Source of the DNA: Thermanaerosceptrum fracticalcis
GTDB taxonomy: Bacteria; Bacillota; Peptococcia; DRI-13
Reading direction: 5' to 3'
Assembly (NCBI RefSeq): GCF_000746025.2
Contig: NZ_CP045798.1
Location: 3,021,501 to 3,085,500 of the forward strand
DNA: 64,000 nt
A program made the position numbers and the translations under genes. Every line of letters starts with the position of its first letter. Within the stretch, counting starts at the first letter, position 1. Under the pieces are notes generated by a model. That model was not told the origin of the DNA, made no database searches, and saw only the letters and a list, made by a program, of their open reading frames with translations. Shown here one piece after another: positions 6,996-15,200 of the stretch.

Positions 6996-8671
6996 CTGAT
7001 ATTATTTCTACGCGACAGGCAGACTGTAAGGACTGTTATCGCTGCCTGCGGGCCTGCCCGGTTAAGGCTATAAGTTTTAAAGGCAACCAGGCAAAAATAG
7101 AACCGGACCGCTGTGTGCTTTGCGGCAGATGTGTGGTTGAGTGTCCTCAAAAGGCCAAGATCGTGCGAAATCAAACCTTTAAAATAAAAGACTATTTTAG
7201 CCGAAAGGAACCTGTCTATTTAAGCCTGGCACCCAGTTTTCCGGCAAGTTTCACCCAAGAGGCAAAGGGAGTTATGAAGCTCTTGGAAAAGTCGGGTTTT
7301 ACTAAAGTTGAGGAGACAGCCGTAGGGGCCCGGTATACGGTTAAGGCATATAAGGAAGAGATTGCCAAAAGTAACGGAATTACGAAAATATCAACCTGCT
7401 GTCCTGTTGTTGTAAATCTTGTGGAGAAATACTACCCGGAACTAAGGGAGAATCTTTTGCCCGTTCTTTCACCTATGGTGGCTCATGCCAGGCATTTAAA
7501 AGAATGCTACGGCAACGGGATTAAAGTTGTTTTTGCCGGTCCCTGTATTGCTAAATTACGGGAGGCGGAGGAAAATGGTCTTGATGCTGCTATGACTTTT
7601 ACCCAGCTAAAAACCCTTTTAGACCAGGTTCCGATACAAGGGGAGGAGGCTCTTAAAGTATTTCACGAAAGAATGGAGACAAGAATGTTTCCTGTGCACA
7701 ACGGTGTACTGTATGCCATGAAAGGGCAGTGGGGACTGGAGGAAGAATACTGGTCTATCGAAGGTATTGAGAATTGCTGCGAAATATTAGATGCTTTACG
7801 CAAAAAAGATGTCCAGCCAATATTTATTGAAATGATGGCCTGCCAAGGGGGCTGTGTGGGCGGGCCAGCTATAGATTCACCTTATGGCCTTTATAAAAGA
7901 AAGGAAAAAGTCAAGGAATTTTACCAGCGGCATCTTCATTCTCCTTCCCGTCCTTTGCTGGACAACCTGGTTATGGGAAAAAGCTTTTCCAGTAAAGCAG
8001 TGAGAAAAGAAGTTTTCACCGAGGAAGAAATTAGATCTGTACTGGTTAAAATGGGCAAGTTTACCAAGGGTGATGAACGCAACTGCGAAGGCTGCGGCTA
8101 CAAAAGCTGTCGTGATAAAGCTGCGGCTGTGTTGGCCGGGCTGGCTGTACCCGAAATGTGCATTCCTTATATGCGGGAACGGGCCGAGTCTTTGGCCTCC
8201 ACCATTGTCCAAAGCACACCCAATAGTATTCTCGTGCTGGATAAGGAAATGGTTGTTCGTGATTTCAATCCTGCAGCCCAAAAATTGTTTTCCTCTATCC
8301 CTTTAAAGATTGGTTTAAAGTTATCGGATTATATGAATACACAGCACTATGAACTGGTGCTGGAAGGAAGGAGTTCCCTTACGGAACAAAGAGTTTATTA
8401 TCCGGAGTGGGGCCTTTTTACCCGCCAGATCGCCACACCTCTCAAGGAGGATGGTTTTGTCATGGTCATCATTACAGATATTACCCAAAGTGAAGAAAAT
8501 AGAGTCCAGTATCAGAAGATGAAAGAGGATGTTATGGTCAAGGCCAAAGAAGTCATTAACCAGCAGATGATGGTAGCCCAGACCATTGCAGGACTGTTGG
8601 GAGAAACCACTGCCGAAACAAAAGCTACGCTAATGGAACTGTTAAAACATCTGGAGCGTGAAGAATTTTGA
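6992..8671 (+). CDS. Sensory-type [FeFe] hydrogenase with PAS domain (group C-like, HydS)
   Basis: 559 residues. Order of parts: two ferredoxin motifs (CKDCYRCLRACP near 12, CVLCGRCVVECP near 42); an H-cluster domain (about 75-345) with L1 'STCCPVV', L2 'GPCIAKLREA' and L3 'MMACQGGCVGG'; a CEGCGYKSC...MC iron-sulfur motif near 367-395; a PAS domain (about 415-510, 'NSILVLDKEMVVRDFNPAAQKLF'); and a helical C-terminus. All H-cluster cysteines are present, while L2 and L3 differ from the catalytic consensus MPCxxK and FMECxGGC. This architecture is that of putative H2-sensing hydrogenases rather than bulk catalysts. GTG 6992 is preferred over ATG 6980 because GGGGAGGA (6973-6980) is 11 bp away from the former and touches the latter. 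Confidence 0.9.
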   Translation: MTDIISTRQADCKDCYRCLRACPVKAISFKGNQAKIEPDRCVLCGRCVVECPQKAKIVRNQTFKIKDYFSRKEPVYLSLAPSFPASFTQEAKGVMKLLEKSGFTKVEETAVGARYTVKAYKEEIAKSNGITKISTCCPVVVNLVEKYYPELRENLLPVLSPMVAHARHLKECYGNGIKVVFAGPCIAKLREAEENGLDAAMTFTQLKTLLDQVPIQGEEALKVFHERMETRMFPVHNGVLYAMKGQWGLEEEYWSIEGIENCCEILDALRKKDVQPIFIEMMACQGGCVGGPAIDSPYGLYKRKEKVKEFYQRHLHSPSRPLLDNLVMGKSFSSKAVRKEVFTEEEIRSVLVKMGKFTKGDERNCEGCGYKSCRDKAAAVLAGLAVPEMCIPYMRERAESLASTIVQSTPNSILVLDKEMVVRDFNPAAQKLFSSIPLKIGLKLSDYMNTQHYELVLEGRSSLTEQRVYYPEWGLFTRQIATPLKEDGFVMVIITDITQSEENRVQYQKMKEDVMVKAKEVINQQMMVAQTIAGLLGETTAETKATLMELLKHLEREEF

Positions 8672-9813
8672 AATTTGCATTAGATACCGGTATCGCCGGG
8701 CTGGCTAAAAAAGGTGAAGAATTATGCGGTGATGTGGTGGAAATAAAAAAAGGGCAGAATTCAACGGTAGTTGTACTGTCTGACGGCCTGGGCAGCGGCG
8801 TAAAAGCTAACATCCTGGCCACTCTCACCAGTAAGATAGCCGCCAATCTTCTGGCCAAAGGAGTTTCTTTGCCGGAAGTTGTGCATACCATTACGGAAAC
8901 GCTGCCGGTGTGTCAAAAAAGAAAAATTGCCTACAGTACTTTTACAGTGATCCAGATTGACGAGGAGGGTGGATTTCAAGCCACCCAGGTAGATAATCCC
9001 CCTGTTTTACTGGTGCGTAAATCTGAGATTATTCCTCTCACAGGCAAGGTGAAAAATATTGCGGGAAGAAATATCATGGAGACCAGCCTGAAGCTCTCAG
9101 AAGGGGATATAATCATTCTGGTCAGCGACGGTGTAACCCATGCCGGTATAGGAGCTTTGCTTCCTCTGGGGTTGGGGATTGATGGGTTGATTAAAATGCT
9201 GCATAATAAGATCAACCTGCTGGCCAACGCCCAAGAAATAGCGGAGGAGATACTGGAACACTGTGAAACTTTCAGTGCCCTGGAACCGGGGGATGATATT
9301 ACGGTAGTAGTGCTCAAACTGCGGAAACCTGTCCGGGGCATTATGTTGAGCGGCCCTCCTCTTTCGGAAAAAGATGATTCTCTTGTGGTTGAAGAGTTTT
9401 TTACAGGAGAAAGACGAAGGGTAGTGTGCGGCGGCACCACGGCTAATATTGTGGCCAGGGAAAGGAAAGCGGATCTTGTTGTTGATTGTTTTTACGATGA
9501 TCCCCTTATCCCGCCTACGGCTTCTTTACCCGGAGTTGACCTGGTTACTGAAGGAATCATTACTCTGACTAAAGTTGTGGAGTTCCTGGAAAAGGGAGCT
9601 GTTCATCTTAAAAATAAAAAAGATGGGGCCAGCCGCTTACTTAGGTGGCTGTTGGAATGCGATGAAATTGAACTTATGGTGGGTCTTAGAGTAAATCCGG
9701 CCCATATGAAAGATGATCTGCCTTTTCATTTAGGATTGCGGGCCACTCTTTTGCAGCGTTTAGCAGGCCTCTTGTCTGAACGGGGTAAAAGAGTCCATAT
9801 AAAATGGGTGTGA
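8668..9813 (+). CDS. SpoIIE-family PP2C serine phosphatase linked to the sensory hydrogenase
   Basis: 381 residues. The first 200 form a PP2C-like phosphatase (SpoIIE/RsbU type) with metal-binding aspartates in 'VVLSDGLGSGVKAN', 'IILVSDGVTHAG' and 'EPGDDITVVVLKL'. The remaining 170 residues ('VCGGTTANIVARE', 'VDLVTEGIITLTKV') are not a domain I can name. The TTG start overlaps the hydrogenase stop as TTGA, so the two are translationally coupled. It has no membrane segment or sensor domain of its own, so input probably comes from the adjacent PAS-hydrogenase. By analogy with SpoIIE and RsbU, the substrate could be a phosphorylated STAS-type protein, but none is in this window. It is not the sporulation SpoIIE, which is a large membrane protein. 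Confidence 0.85.
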   Translation: MKFALDTGIAGLAKKGEELCGDVVEIKKGQNSTVVVLSDGLGSGVKANILATLTSKIAANLLAKGVSLPEVVHTITETLPVCQKRKIAYSTFTVIQIDEEGGFQATQVDNPPVLLVRKSEIIPLTGKVKNIAGRNIMETSLKLSEGDIIILVSDGVTHAGIGALLPLGLGIDGLIKMLHNKINLLANAQEIAEEILEHCETFSALEPGDDITVVVLKLRKPVRGIMLSGPPLSEKDDSLVVEEFFTGERRRVVCGGTTANIVARERKADLVVDCFYDDPLIPPTASLPGVDLVTEGIITLTKVVEFLEKGAVHLKNKKDGASRLLRWLLECDEIELMVGLRVNPAHMKDDLPFHLGLRATLLQRLAGLLSERGKRVHIKWV

Positions 9814-9827
9814 GGGGAATGGTTGTA

Positions 9828-10091
9828 ATGGAGAAAATTACGGTAGAAATGTGTGTCGGGACATCCTGTCATCTTTACGGAGCTTTGGATCTAGCCCAAG
9901 TAATAGAGGAAGTAAATATGAAGTATCCTGAACGTTTGGAAATCATCAGCCGTACCTGCCTGGGCAAGTGCGGGAAGGGTCCCAATGTGTTGCTGGCAGG
10001 GAAACTTTTAGAGAGAATAACTCCGGAGGAATTGAGAAACGAAATTATACAGTTATTGCGAAAGAAGGAGAAGGAGAATGAATCACGTTAG
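9828..10091 (+). CDS. Thioredoxin-like [2Fe-2S] ferredoxin, NuoE C-terminal type (second copy)
   Basis: 87 residues with the same cluster pattern as the protein at 6753: 'CVGTSC' near the N-terminus and 'CLGKCGKG' near residue 45. It is a second, diverged paralogue and sits directly before the second hydrogenase, so each hydrogenase has its own small ferredoxin. The ATG at 9828 is preferred because GAGGGGA (9812-9818) is 9 bp upstream; in-frame ATGs at 9804 and 9819 lack spacing. Its 3' end overlaps the next gene by 14 bp. Confidence 0.87.
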   Translation: MEKITVEMCVGTSCHLYGALDLAQVIEEVNMKYPERLEIISRTCLGKCGKGPNVLLAGKLLERITPEELRNEIIQLLRKKEKENESR

Positions 10092-11613
10092 TGAAATAAC
10101 TAAAATCAGGCGGCGTGTTTTTACAGAAGTAGCACGTCTGCACTGGCAGGGTAAGTTGTCGGAGGAAATTGACAACCTGCCGGAAAAATTGGTGGAACAG
10201 CACCAACAGCGCTATCGCTGCTGCGAATATAAAGAAAAGGCTATTTATGCAGAAAGAATAAAGCTAGCCATGGGTCTTTCCTTAACTGCGGAGAATCATA
10301 AGAAACCCCTGGGTACCTTGACGGAGAAGGCATTAAAATTTGAAAATGATACTAAATCACAGATTGAAGTTATTGATATTGCCTGTGATCAGTGTCCTAT
10401 TAATAAATTTTTTGTGACCAATGCCTGCAGAAACTGCCTGGTCCATTCCTGCCAGCAAAGCTGCCCCAAGGGAGCTATCTCCATTGTCCAGAACCAGGCT
10501 TATATCGACCAGAATCGCTGTGTGGAGTGCGGCTTATGTAAGAAATCCTGCCGTTACGGCGCCATACTGGAAATTCACCGCCCTTGTGAACAATCCTGTG
10601 GTGTCAAGGCCATTAAATCAGGGGAAGACAGGAAGGCTGTTATTGACCATAATAAATGCGTAGACTGCGGTGCCTGTGTGATCAGCTGTCCTTTTGGCGC
10701 TATATCTGACCGTTCCCAGTTCCTGAAAGTTATCACCCTTCTTAAGAGTAAAAGCCGGGTCGTCGCCCTGGTTGCTCCCTCCATTATTGGTCAATTCGGC
10801 CAGAAAGAGGACCCCCGCAGCATTTTTGCGGCCCTGGAGCAGCTAGGTTTCGCCAAAACGGTGGAAGTAGCCGTTGGCGCCGATATCATAGCTATAGCGG
10901 AAGGAGAGGAGTATCTAAAAAGGGTACCCGGGGAGATTCCCTTTTTAACTTCCTCCTGCTGTCCTGCTTTTGTGAAAGTAGTTAAAGATAATTTCAAGGA
11001 TCTGGAAAAGAATATTTCCAGCTGCGTGAGTCCCATGGCCGCCACGGCCTCTATGCTGAAAGAGTGGGACCCTGAGGTTAAGACCGTTTTTATTGGTCCT
11101 TGTATGGCCAAAAAACGTGAAGCCCTGGAGGCAGGCTGTATTGATGCTGTTCTCACTTACGAAGAATTAGCGGCTCTCTTTGTGGCAGTGGGAATCAATG
11201 TTTCCGGTATTGAAACAATGAAGGAAGATGAAGCCCAGGCTTCGGCTCATGGGCAGGGCTTTGCATCCTCCGGCGGCGTCACCCAGGCTCTTCTGGCCTC
11301 TTTACCCGAGGAAAAAAGAAGTCATGTGAAGCCCCTCAAGGCAGAAGGGTTGCTGGAATGTACCCAGGTCTTAGGGAAGCTTGCAAAAGGCGAAATTACG
11401 GCTACCTTTCTGGAAGGCATGGGCTGCCAGGGTGGCTGCCTGGGAGGTCCGGGAGTGCTGGTAGACAGCCGTTTAACTAAGAAATTCCTGTACACCAGGT
11501 GCAGTAAACAGGGTATGATCTCCTGCTTAGAAAACCCTAGAGCCCGTGAAATAATATCCAGACACCCCCATTATCTTCACCGGAATAATGACAAGGAAAG
11601 TGGTGATGTATAA
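10078..11613 (+). CDS. Monomeric [FeFe] hydrogenase (group B-like)
   Basis: 511 residues. After a helical N-terminus come cysteine clusters CDQCPINK, CRNCLVHSCQQSCP, CVECGLCKKSC and CVDCGACVISCP (about residues 100-210), enough for several [4Fe-4S] centres. The H-cluster domain follows with L1 'TSSCCPAFV', L2 'GPCMAKKREA' and L3 'GMGCQGGCLGG'. It lacks a diaphorase or PAS domain. Likely role is reversible H2 chemistry coupled to ferredoxin in the cytoplasm; physiological direction is unknown for this group. Start ATG 10078 has AAGAAGGAG upstream. No hydEFG maturases are seen in the window, so they must lie elsewhere. Confidence 0.9.
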   Translation: MNHVSEITKIRRRVFTEVARLHWQGKLSEEIDNLPEKLVEQHQQRYRCCEYKEKAIYAERIKLAMGLSLTAENHKKPLGTLTEKALKFENDTKSQIEVIDIACDQCPINKFFVTNACRNCLVHSCQQSCPKGAISIVQNQAYIDQNRCVECGLCKKSCRYGAILEIHRPCEQSCGVKAIKSGEDRKAVIDHNKCVDCGACVISCPFGAISDRSQFLKVITLLKSKSRVVALVAPSIIGQFGQKEDPRSIFAALEQLGFAKTVEVAVGADIIAIAEGEEYLKRVPGEIPFLTSSCCPAFVKVVKDNFKDLEKNISSCVSPMAATASMLKEWDPEVKTVFIGPCMAKKREALEAGCIDAVLTYEELAALFVAVGINVSGIETMKEDEAQASAHGQGFASSGGVTQALLASLPEEKRSHVKPLKAEGLLECTQVLGKLAKGEITATFLEGMGCQGGCLGGPGVLVDSRLTKKFLYTRCSKQGMISCLENPRAREIISRHPHYLHRNNDKESGDV

Positions 11614-12269
11614 TGCCAATCAGGACTGGGCCCGTTGTAGTGCCCGCTGCTGTTATTAAAAGGTTACCCATGTATTACAGGTACCTGCAGGTCTTGGTAG
11701 ATGAAGGTCTGGAGCGGATATCTTCACGGGAATTAAGCCAGTTAATGGGTATTACCTCGTCTCAACTGCGACAGGACCTAAGCTACTTCGGGGAGTTTGG
11801 ACAGCAGGGATATGGTTACAAGGTAACTGAACTTTATCAGGCCATCTGTGAAATACTGGGCCTTGAGAAACAGTATAAGACTGTGCTGGTAGGGGTAGGT
11901 AACCTGGGCAGAGCATTAATCAACTATCAGGGATTTAGCCGCAGGGGCTTAAATCTCAAAGGGATTTTTGACAATAATCCTGCCATTATCGGAGAGAATA
12001 TTAACGGTTTCACTGTGCGCAGCGTGGAAGAGCTTAGACCCTATCTACAGAAAGAAGGGATTCAGATCGGTGTGATTACCACACCGGCTTCAGCAGCCCA
12101 GGAAATAGCGGATATTCTAATTGCCGGAGGGGTGACGGGTATCTGGAATTTTGCCCCGCAGCATATCAGCACGCTGGAGGATGTAATCGTAGAGAATACC
12201 CATATCGGTGATGGATTACTCAGTTTGTTCTTTAAAATGAAACACCAGGAGAGGCTGGAATTAAAATAA
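11613..12269 (+). CDS. rex: Redox-sensing transcriptional repressor Rex (operon copy)
   Basis: 218 residues. The N-terminal winged helix (about 1-75, 'LSQLMGITSSQLRQDLSYFGEFGQQGYGY') binds DNA and the Rossmann domain ('VGVGNLGRALINY', about 90-102) binds NAD(H). Rex represses fermentation and hydrogenase genes when NADH is low. The ATG overlaps the hydrogenase TAA by one base, so it belongs to the 6753-12269 operon, which has a Rex operator at its promoter. A second Rex is encoded at 49348. The two share the key segments but are clearly diverged ('QQGYGYKV' here, 'TRGVGYNV' there), so they could have different targets or be partly redundant. Confidence 0.95.
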   Translation: MPIRTGPVVVPAAVIKRLPMYYRYLQVLVDEGLERISSRELSQLMGITSSQLRQDLSYFGEFGQQGYGYKVTELYQAICEILGLEKQYKTVLVGVGNLGRALINYQGFSRRGLNLKGIFDNNPAIIGENINGFTVRSVEELRPYLQKEGIQIGVITTPASAAQEIADILIAGGVTGIWNFAPQHISTLEDVIVENTHIGDGLLSLFFKMKHQERLELK

Positions 12270-12303
12270 GAGGCTGGTTTATATCCAGCCTCTTATTTTT
12301 TAC
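12264..12303 (+). terminator. Terminator of the hydrogenase-rex operon
   Basis: AATAAGAGGCTGG (12265-12277) pairs with CCAGCCTCTTATT (12285-12297), followed by T5. The long perfect stem marks a clear operon end. Confidence 0.92.
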
Positions 12304-12384
12304 CTTTCCCCCTGATAAGATTGCCACAACTTTGATAATCATTTACAATTGTTAAAGATAAACTTTGGTCAAAGGTGTGGAACA

Positions 12385-14055
12385 ATGTCGCGGATACTTT
12401 TCTATATCCTCTCGCTTTTTATATATCTTTTGGTTCCCACGGCCCAGCATTACAGTTACCAGGACATTGTTGTCTACGGCGGAGGTTTGGCCGGCTGTGC
12501 CGCGGCCCGTAATGCTGCGGCCGCTGCCCCTGACAAGAAAGTGTTACTGGTGGTACCCGAGCCTGTCCGTGCCCTGGGTGGCCTGGGAACAGTGGGTGGA
12601 CAGAATTTTGCCGACATCAGACTTTGGAAGAATGAACTGGTAACCCGGGGGTCTTTTGGCCGCTGGTTTGCGGAAAGCGGTCAATTTTACAGTACACAGG
12701 GTTTGGTCGAAACAATTAAAAAAGACCTATCCCAGTTTCCTAATCTTAAGGTCCTGTACAGTTTTGATCTCACATCTCTGGATGCCGCCGGCGGAGAAAT
12801 CAAAGGACTTAAACTGGCAGCCATTGAAAGGGACGAGAGCGGCCGGGTGGTTTGGCGTAACGGCAGGCGTATCGTAAAGGCGCAAATCTTTATTGATGCT
12901 TCCGACGACGGGCGATTGAGCCGCCTGGCAGGGGCACCGCTAACAGTAGGCAGGCAGGACTGGCCTCCGGAATATTTGCCGGAGGAAGAACGCAAAGCAG
13001 GCTGGGTACGGCAGCAGGCCGCTACGCTCATGTTTAAAGTAAAAGGTATCAAGACACCCTCTGTTCCCAAAGCTATAGGCGAATGGGTTTTTACCAGGGA
13101 TGCCAAAGGGAGTTGGGGGTTGGCCGGGGGAAAAGTAACCTGGTCCACCAACCCGGTTGTCACCGGTTTTAATGAAAAATACCAGAGCAGGGGCTTCTCT
13201 GTTAAACCTATCAACGCTGCCCAGGACGGGGCAGGAAGTGAGGAATGGTGGATCAACACCTTGCTTGTCTATAACGTGGACGGCAGGGCCCATGACCGTG
13301 ATAAAAATACTGCCAATTATCCCTCTGAAACAATACCCGGGCATCGTACTACAGACCAGGCCTGGGTAGAAGCCCGCGATTTTCTCTTAAATCCAGACTT
13401 TTTAACAACCCTTCGCCAGTTTAAAGTAGTGGAAGATGGCCAGGAATACGGTTTCGGTGAAGCTGAGCTGGTTTTAGACAGGCAGGGTAAACCTGTGGTA
13501 GGAGAAATCATGTATATCAGGGAATCAGTCCACGGGCAGCGCGGAGAAATTGTCATGCCCTCGGACGGTGAGAATATTCACTATGATGTAACGACCCGGG
13601 AGACTCAGCTTGCCGGCAGTGGCCCGGAAGATGGTGGGGACCGGGAAAATTACCCGGACCGTATAGGGCTCGGCTATTATATGATGGATATTAACGCTTA
13701 CCTCCCGCAAGATCTAAAATTTAGCGGTAAATACGACTGGCCTGTTACCCGCTGGTTAAGGCCCGATTGGTGGGAGAGAGGGGGAGAACCCAAAAACCCC
13801 GTTTACCTTCCCTACAGGATGCTTACGGTGAAAGGCGTAAAAAACCTGCTGGTGCCCGGCTATGCTACGGGCTGTTCCTCCTTTGCCTGGGCAGAGCTCC
13901 GGGTTTTGCCCAACCTGGCTGTGCTGGGGGATGCCGCCGGTGTGGCTGCGGCCAGGGCCGTGCTCTACGGGGAAGACCCCTCTGAGTTTAGTACGCCGCA
14001 GATACGCTGGGTCCAGGAGAAACTGAGACAATTTGGCGCAAGGCTGGATAAATAA
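12385..14055 (+). CDS. FAD-dependent oxidoreductase with N-terminal export signal
   Basis: 556 residues. The first 25 are hydrophobic with a basic start ('MSRILFYILSLFIYLLVP') and look like a signal peptide or anchor. The nucleotide-binding 'VVYGGGLAGCAAARNAA' follows, then 'LGGLGTVGGQNFAD', typical of the FAD_oxidored family (PF12831). The C-terminus has 'KNLLVPGYATGCSSFAWAELRVLPNLAVLGDAAGVAAA', the usual second FAD-contact segment. The substrate is unknown. Start ATG 12385 has AAAGGTG 7 bp upstream; a TTG at 12349 is not supported. It is a monocistronic gene between two strong terminators. FAD normally binds in the cytoplasm, so an exported form would be unusual and the signal may instead be an anchor. 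Confidence 0.8.
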   Translation: MSRILFYILSLFIYLLVPTAQHYSYQDIVVYGGGLAGCAAARNAAAAAPDKKVLLVVPEPVRALGGLGTVGGQNFADIRLWKNELVTRGSFGRWFAESGQFYSTQGLVETIKKDLSQFPNLKVLYSFDLTSLDAAGGEIKGLKLAAIERDESGRVVWRNGRRIVKAQIFIDASDDGRLSRLAGAPLTVGRQDWPPEYLPEEERKAGWVRQQAATLMFKVKGIKTPSVPKAIGEWVFTRDAKGSWGLAGGKVTWSTNPVVTGFNEKYQSRGFSVKPINAAQDGAGSEEWWINTLLVYNVDGRAHDRDKNTANYPSETIPGHRTTDQAWVEARDFLLNPDFLTTLRQFKVVEDGQEYGFGEAELVLDRQGKPVVGEIMYIRESVHGQRGEIVMPSDGENIHYDVTTRETQLAGSGPEDGGDRENYPDRIGLGYYMMDINAYLPQDLKFSGKYDWPVTRWLRPDWWERGGEPKNPVYLPYRMLTVKGVKNLLVPGYATGCSSFAWAELRVLPNLAVLGDAAGVAAARAVLYGEDPSEFSTPQIRWVQEKLRQFGARLDK

Positions 14056-14080
14056 TCGCCGGGGTACCCGGCGATTATTT
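14049..14080. terminator. Bidirectional terminator between the FAD oxidoreductase and yitT
   Basis: AAATAATCGCCGG pairs with CCGGCGATTATTT around a short loop. A-tract and T-tract on either side let it serve both convergent genes. Confidence 0.85.
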
Positions 14081-14087
14081 CTAATCA

Positions 14088-14133
14088 CTGCCAACTACCA
14101 ACTATCAACTATCAACTAACAACTACCAACTAT
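14088..14133. repeat. Short tandem array of CAACTAC/CAACTAT heptamers
   Basis: Six imperfect copies of a 7-bp unit (CAACTAC, CAACTAT, CAACTAA) lie between the terminator and the end of yitT. The same unit recurs at 31730-31757 and, inverted, at 31670 and 44253. Confidence 0.75.
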
Positions 14134-14134
14134 T

Positions 14135-14965
14135 TTACCCCGGCCGGCGGAAGCCTTCCCCCAGGACCTCCCGCACATCATTGACAATGACAAAGGCCCG
14201 GGGATCAGCTTCCTGCACGATGTTCTTCAGACGCAGCAGCTGGTATCTGCTTACAACAACGTACAGTACATCTTTATCCTGACCTGTATAGGCCCCCTGC
14301 CCTTTGAGGATGGTCGCTCCCCGGTCCAGTTCTTTAATAATGGCCTGGGATATTTGGGGTACGGCCTGGGAGATGATAATGACAGCCTTGGCCTCATCAA
14401 AACCCTCTATGATACGATCTATCACCTGGCTGAAAACACCGACAGCCACCAGGGTATAAAGAGCCTTTTCCAGGCCGAATAAAAAAGCAACCATAGAGAG
14501 GACAAAGAGGTCAAAAAGGAAGTAGATTTTTCCCATACTGATCCCGCTTTTTTCATTAATCCAGCGGGCAATGATATCCACACCCCCGGTAGTGGCGCCG
14601 AAGCGCAGTACCAGGCCCAAGCCTACTCCTGATAAAACACCCCCATAAAGGGCCGCTAAAAGAAGGTCATGGGTCTTGAGACCAAAACCTTGAGTCAGGT
14701 CTAAGGCTACGGAAACTGCCGCTACCCCCAGGATGGTTTTCAGCACAAAGGTTTTACCCCACATTTTCCAGCCGATAAAAAAGAGGGGCAGGTTAAGCAA
14801 AAACAGTACGGTGCCTACGGGCCAACCGGCAAGATAATGGATAATCAGGGCGATACCGGTAAAACCCCCTTCCGCCAGGCCGTTGGCAATAATAAAATAA
14901 TTTAAACCAAAAGCAAAAATGAATGAACCTGCTGCAATCCCCAAATATGTGGATATCGTTCTCAC
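14135..14965 (-). CDS. YitT family membrane protein (DUF161 + DUF2179)
   Basis: 276 residues. The N-terminal half has about five membrane helices and the family's 'FAFGLNYFIIANGLAEGGFTGIAL' region. The C-terminal DUF2179 domain ('GATILKGQGAYTGQDKDVLYVVVSR') is cytoplasmic and may bind a small ligand. Function is unknown for the family. The start is taken as GTG (complement of 14963-14965), with GGAGGG 5 bp upstream; longer versions starting at 15040 add unconserved residues. It is the only minus-strand gene in this part of the window and ends near a bidirectional terminator shared with the FAD oxidoreductase. Confidence 0.85.
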   Translation of the reverse strand: MRTISTYLGIAAGSFIFAFGLNYFIIANGLAEGGFTGIALIIHYLAGWPVGTVLFLLNLPLFFIGWKMWGKTFVLKTILGVAAVSVALDLTQGFGLKTHDLLLAALYGGVLSGVGLGLVLRFGATTGGVDIIARWINEKSGISMGKIYFLFDLFVLSMVAFLFGLEKALYTLVAVGVFSQVIDRIIEGFDEAKAVIIISQAVPQISQAIIKELDRGATILKGQGAYTGQDKDVLYVVVSRYQLLRLKNIVQEADPRAFVIVNDVREVLGEGFRRPG

Positions 14966-15138
14966 ATTATCCCTCCAAAGGCCGTGCCTTCCGTTAGTAT
15001 TACCAACTTCTTCTTTAATCATGGCATAAAATACCAGCATTAGGCAATGACCGCCACAAGAGAAATTTATCTCTACTCATGCTATATAACAGGTCTGAAT
15101 CTCTAAAATGTTCTATATAAAAGATTTGCCCGGAACTC

Positions 15139-15167
15139 TTGAAAGATCTTGAGGTAAGGCCTATACT
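15139..15167 (+). promoter_or_regulatory. Promoter of the phenylacetate-CoA ligase gene pair
   Basis: TTGAAA (15139-15144), exactly 17 bp, then TATACT (15162-15167). Transcription would start about 25 bp before the gene. Confidence 0.75.
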
Positions 15168-15200
15168 TAAGTTTAAATATCGCTATGAGGAGTGGAGAGA

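Noticed and set aside
8668-9813. Sporulation phosphatase SpoIIE itself
   Set aside because: The protein lacks the ten membrane helices and the length of SpoIIE, and is coupled to a hydrogenase gene.
12349-12366. Second Rex operator before the FAD oxidoreductase
   Set aside because: TTGTTAA at 12349-12355 is present, but the right half does not match (AAACTTT).
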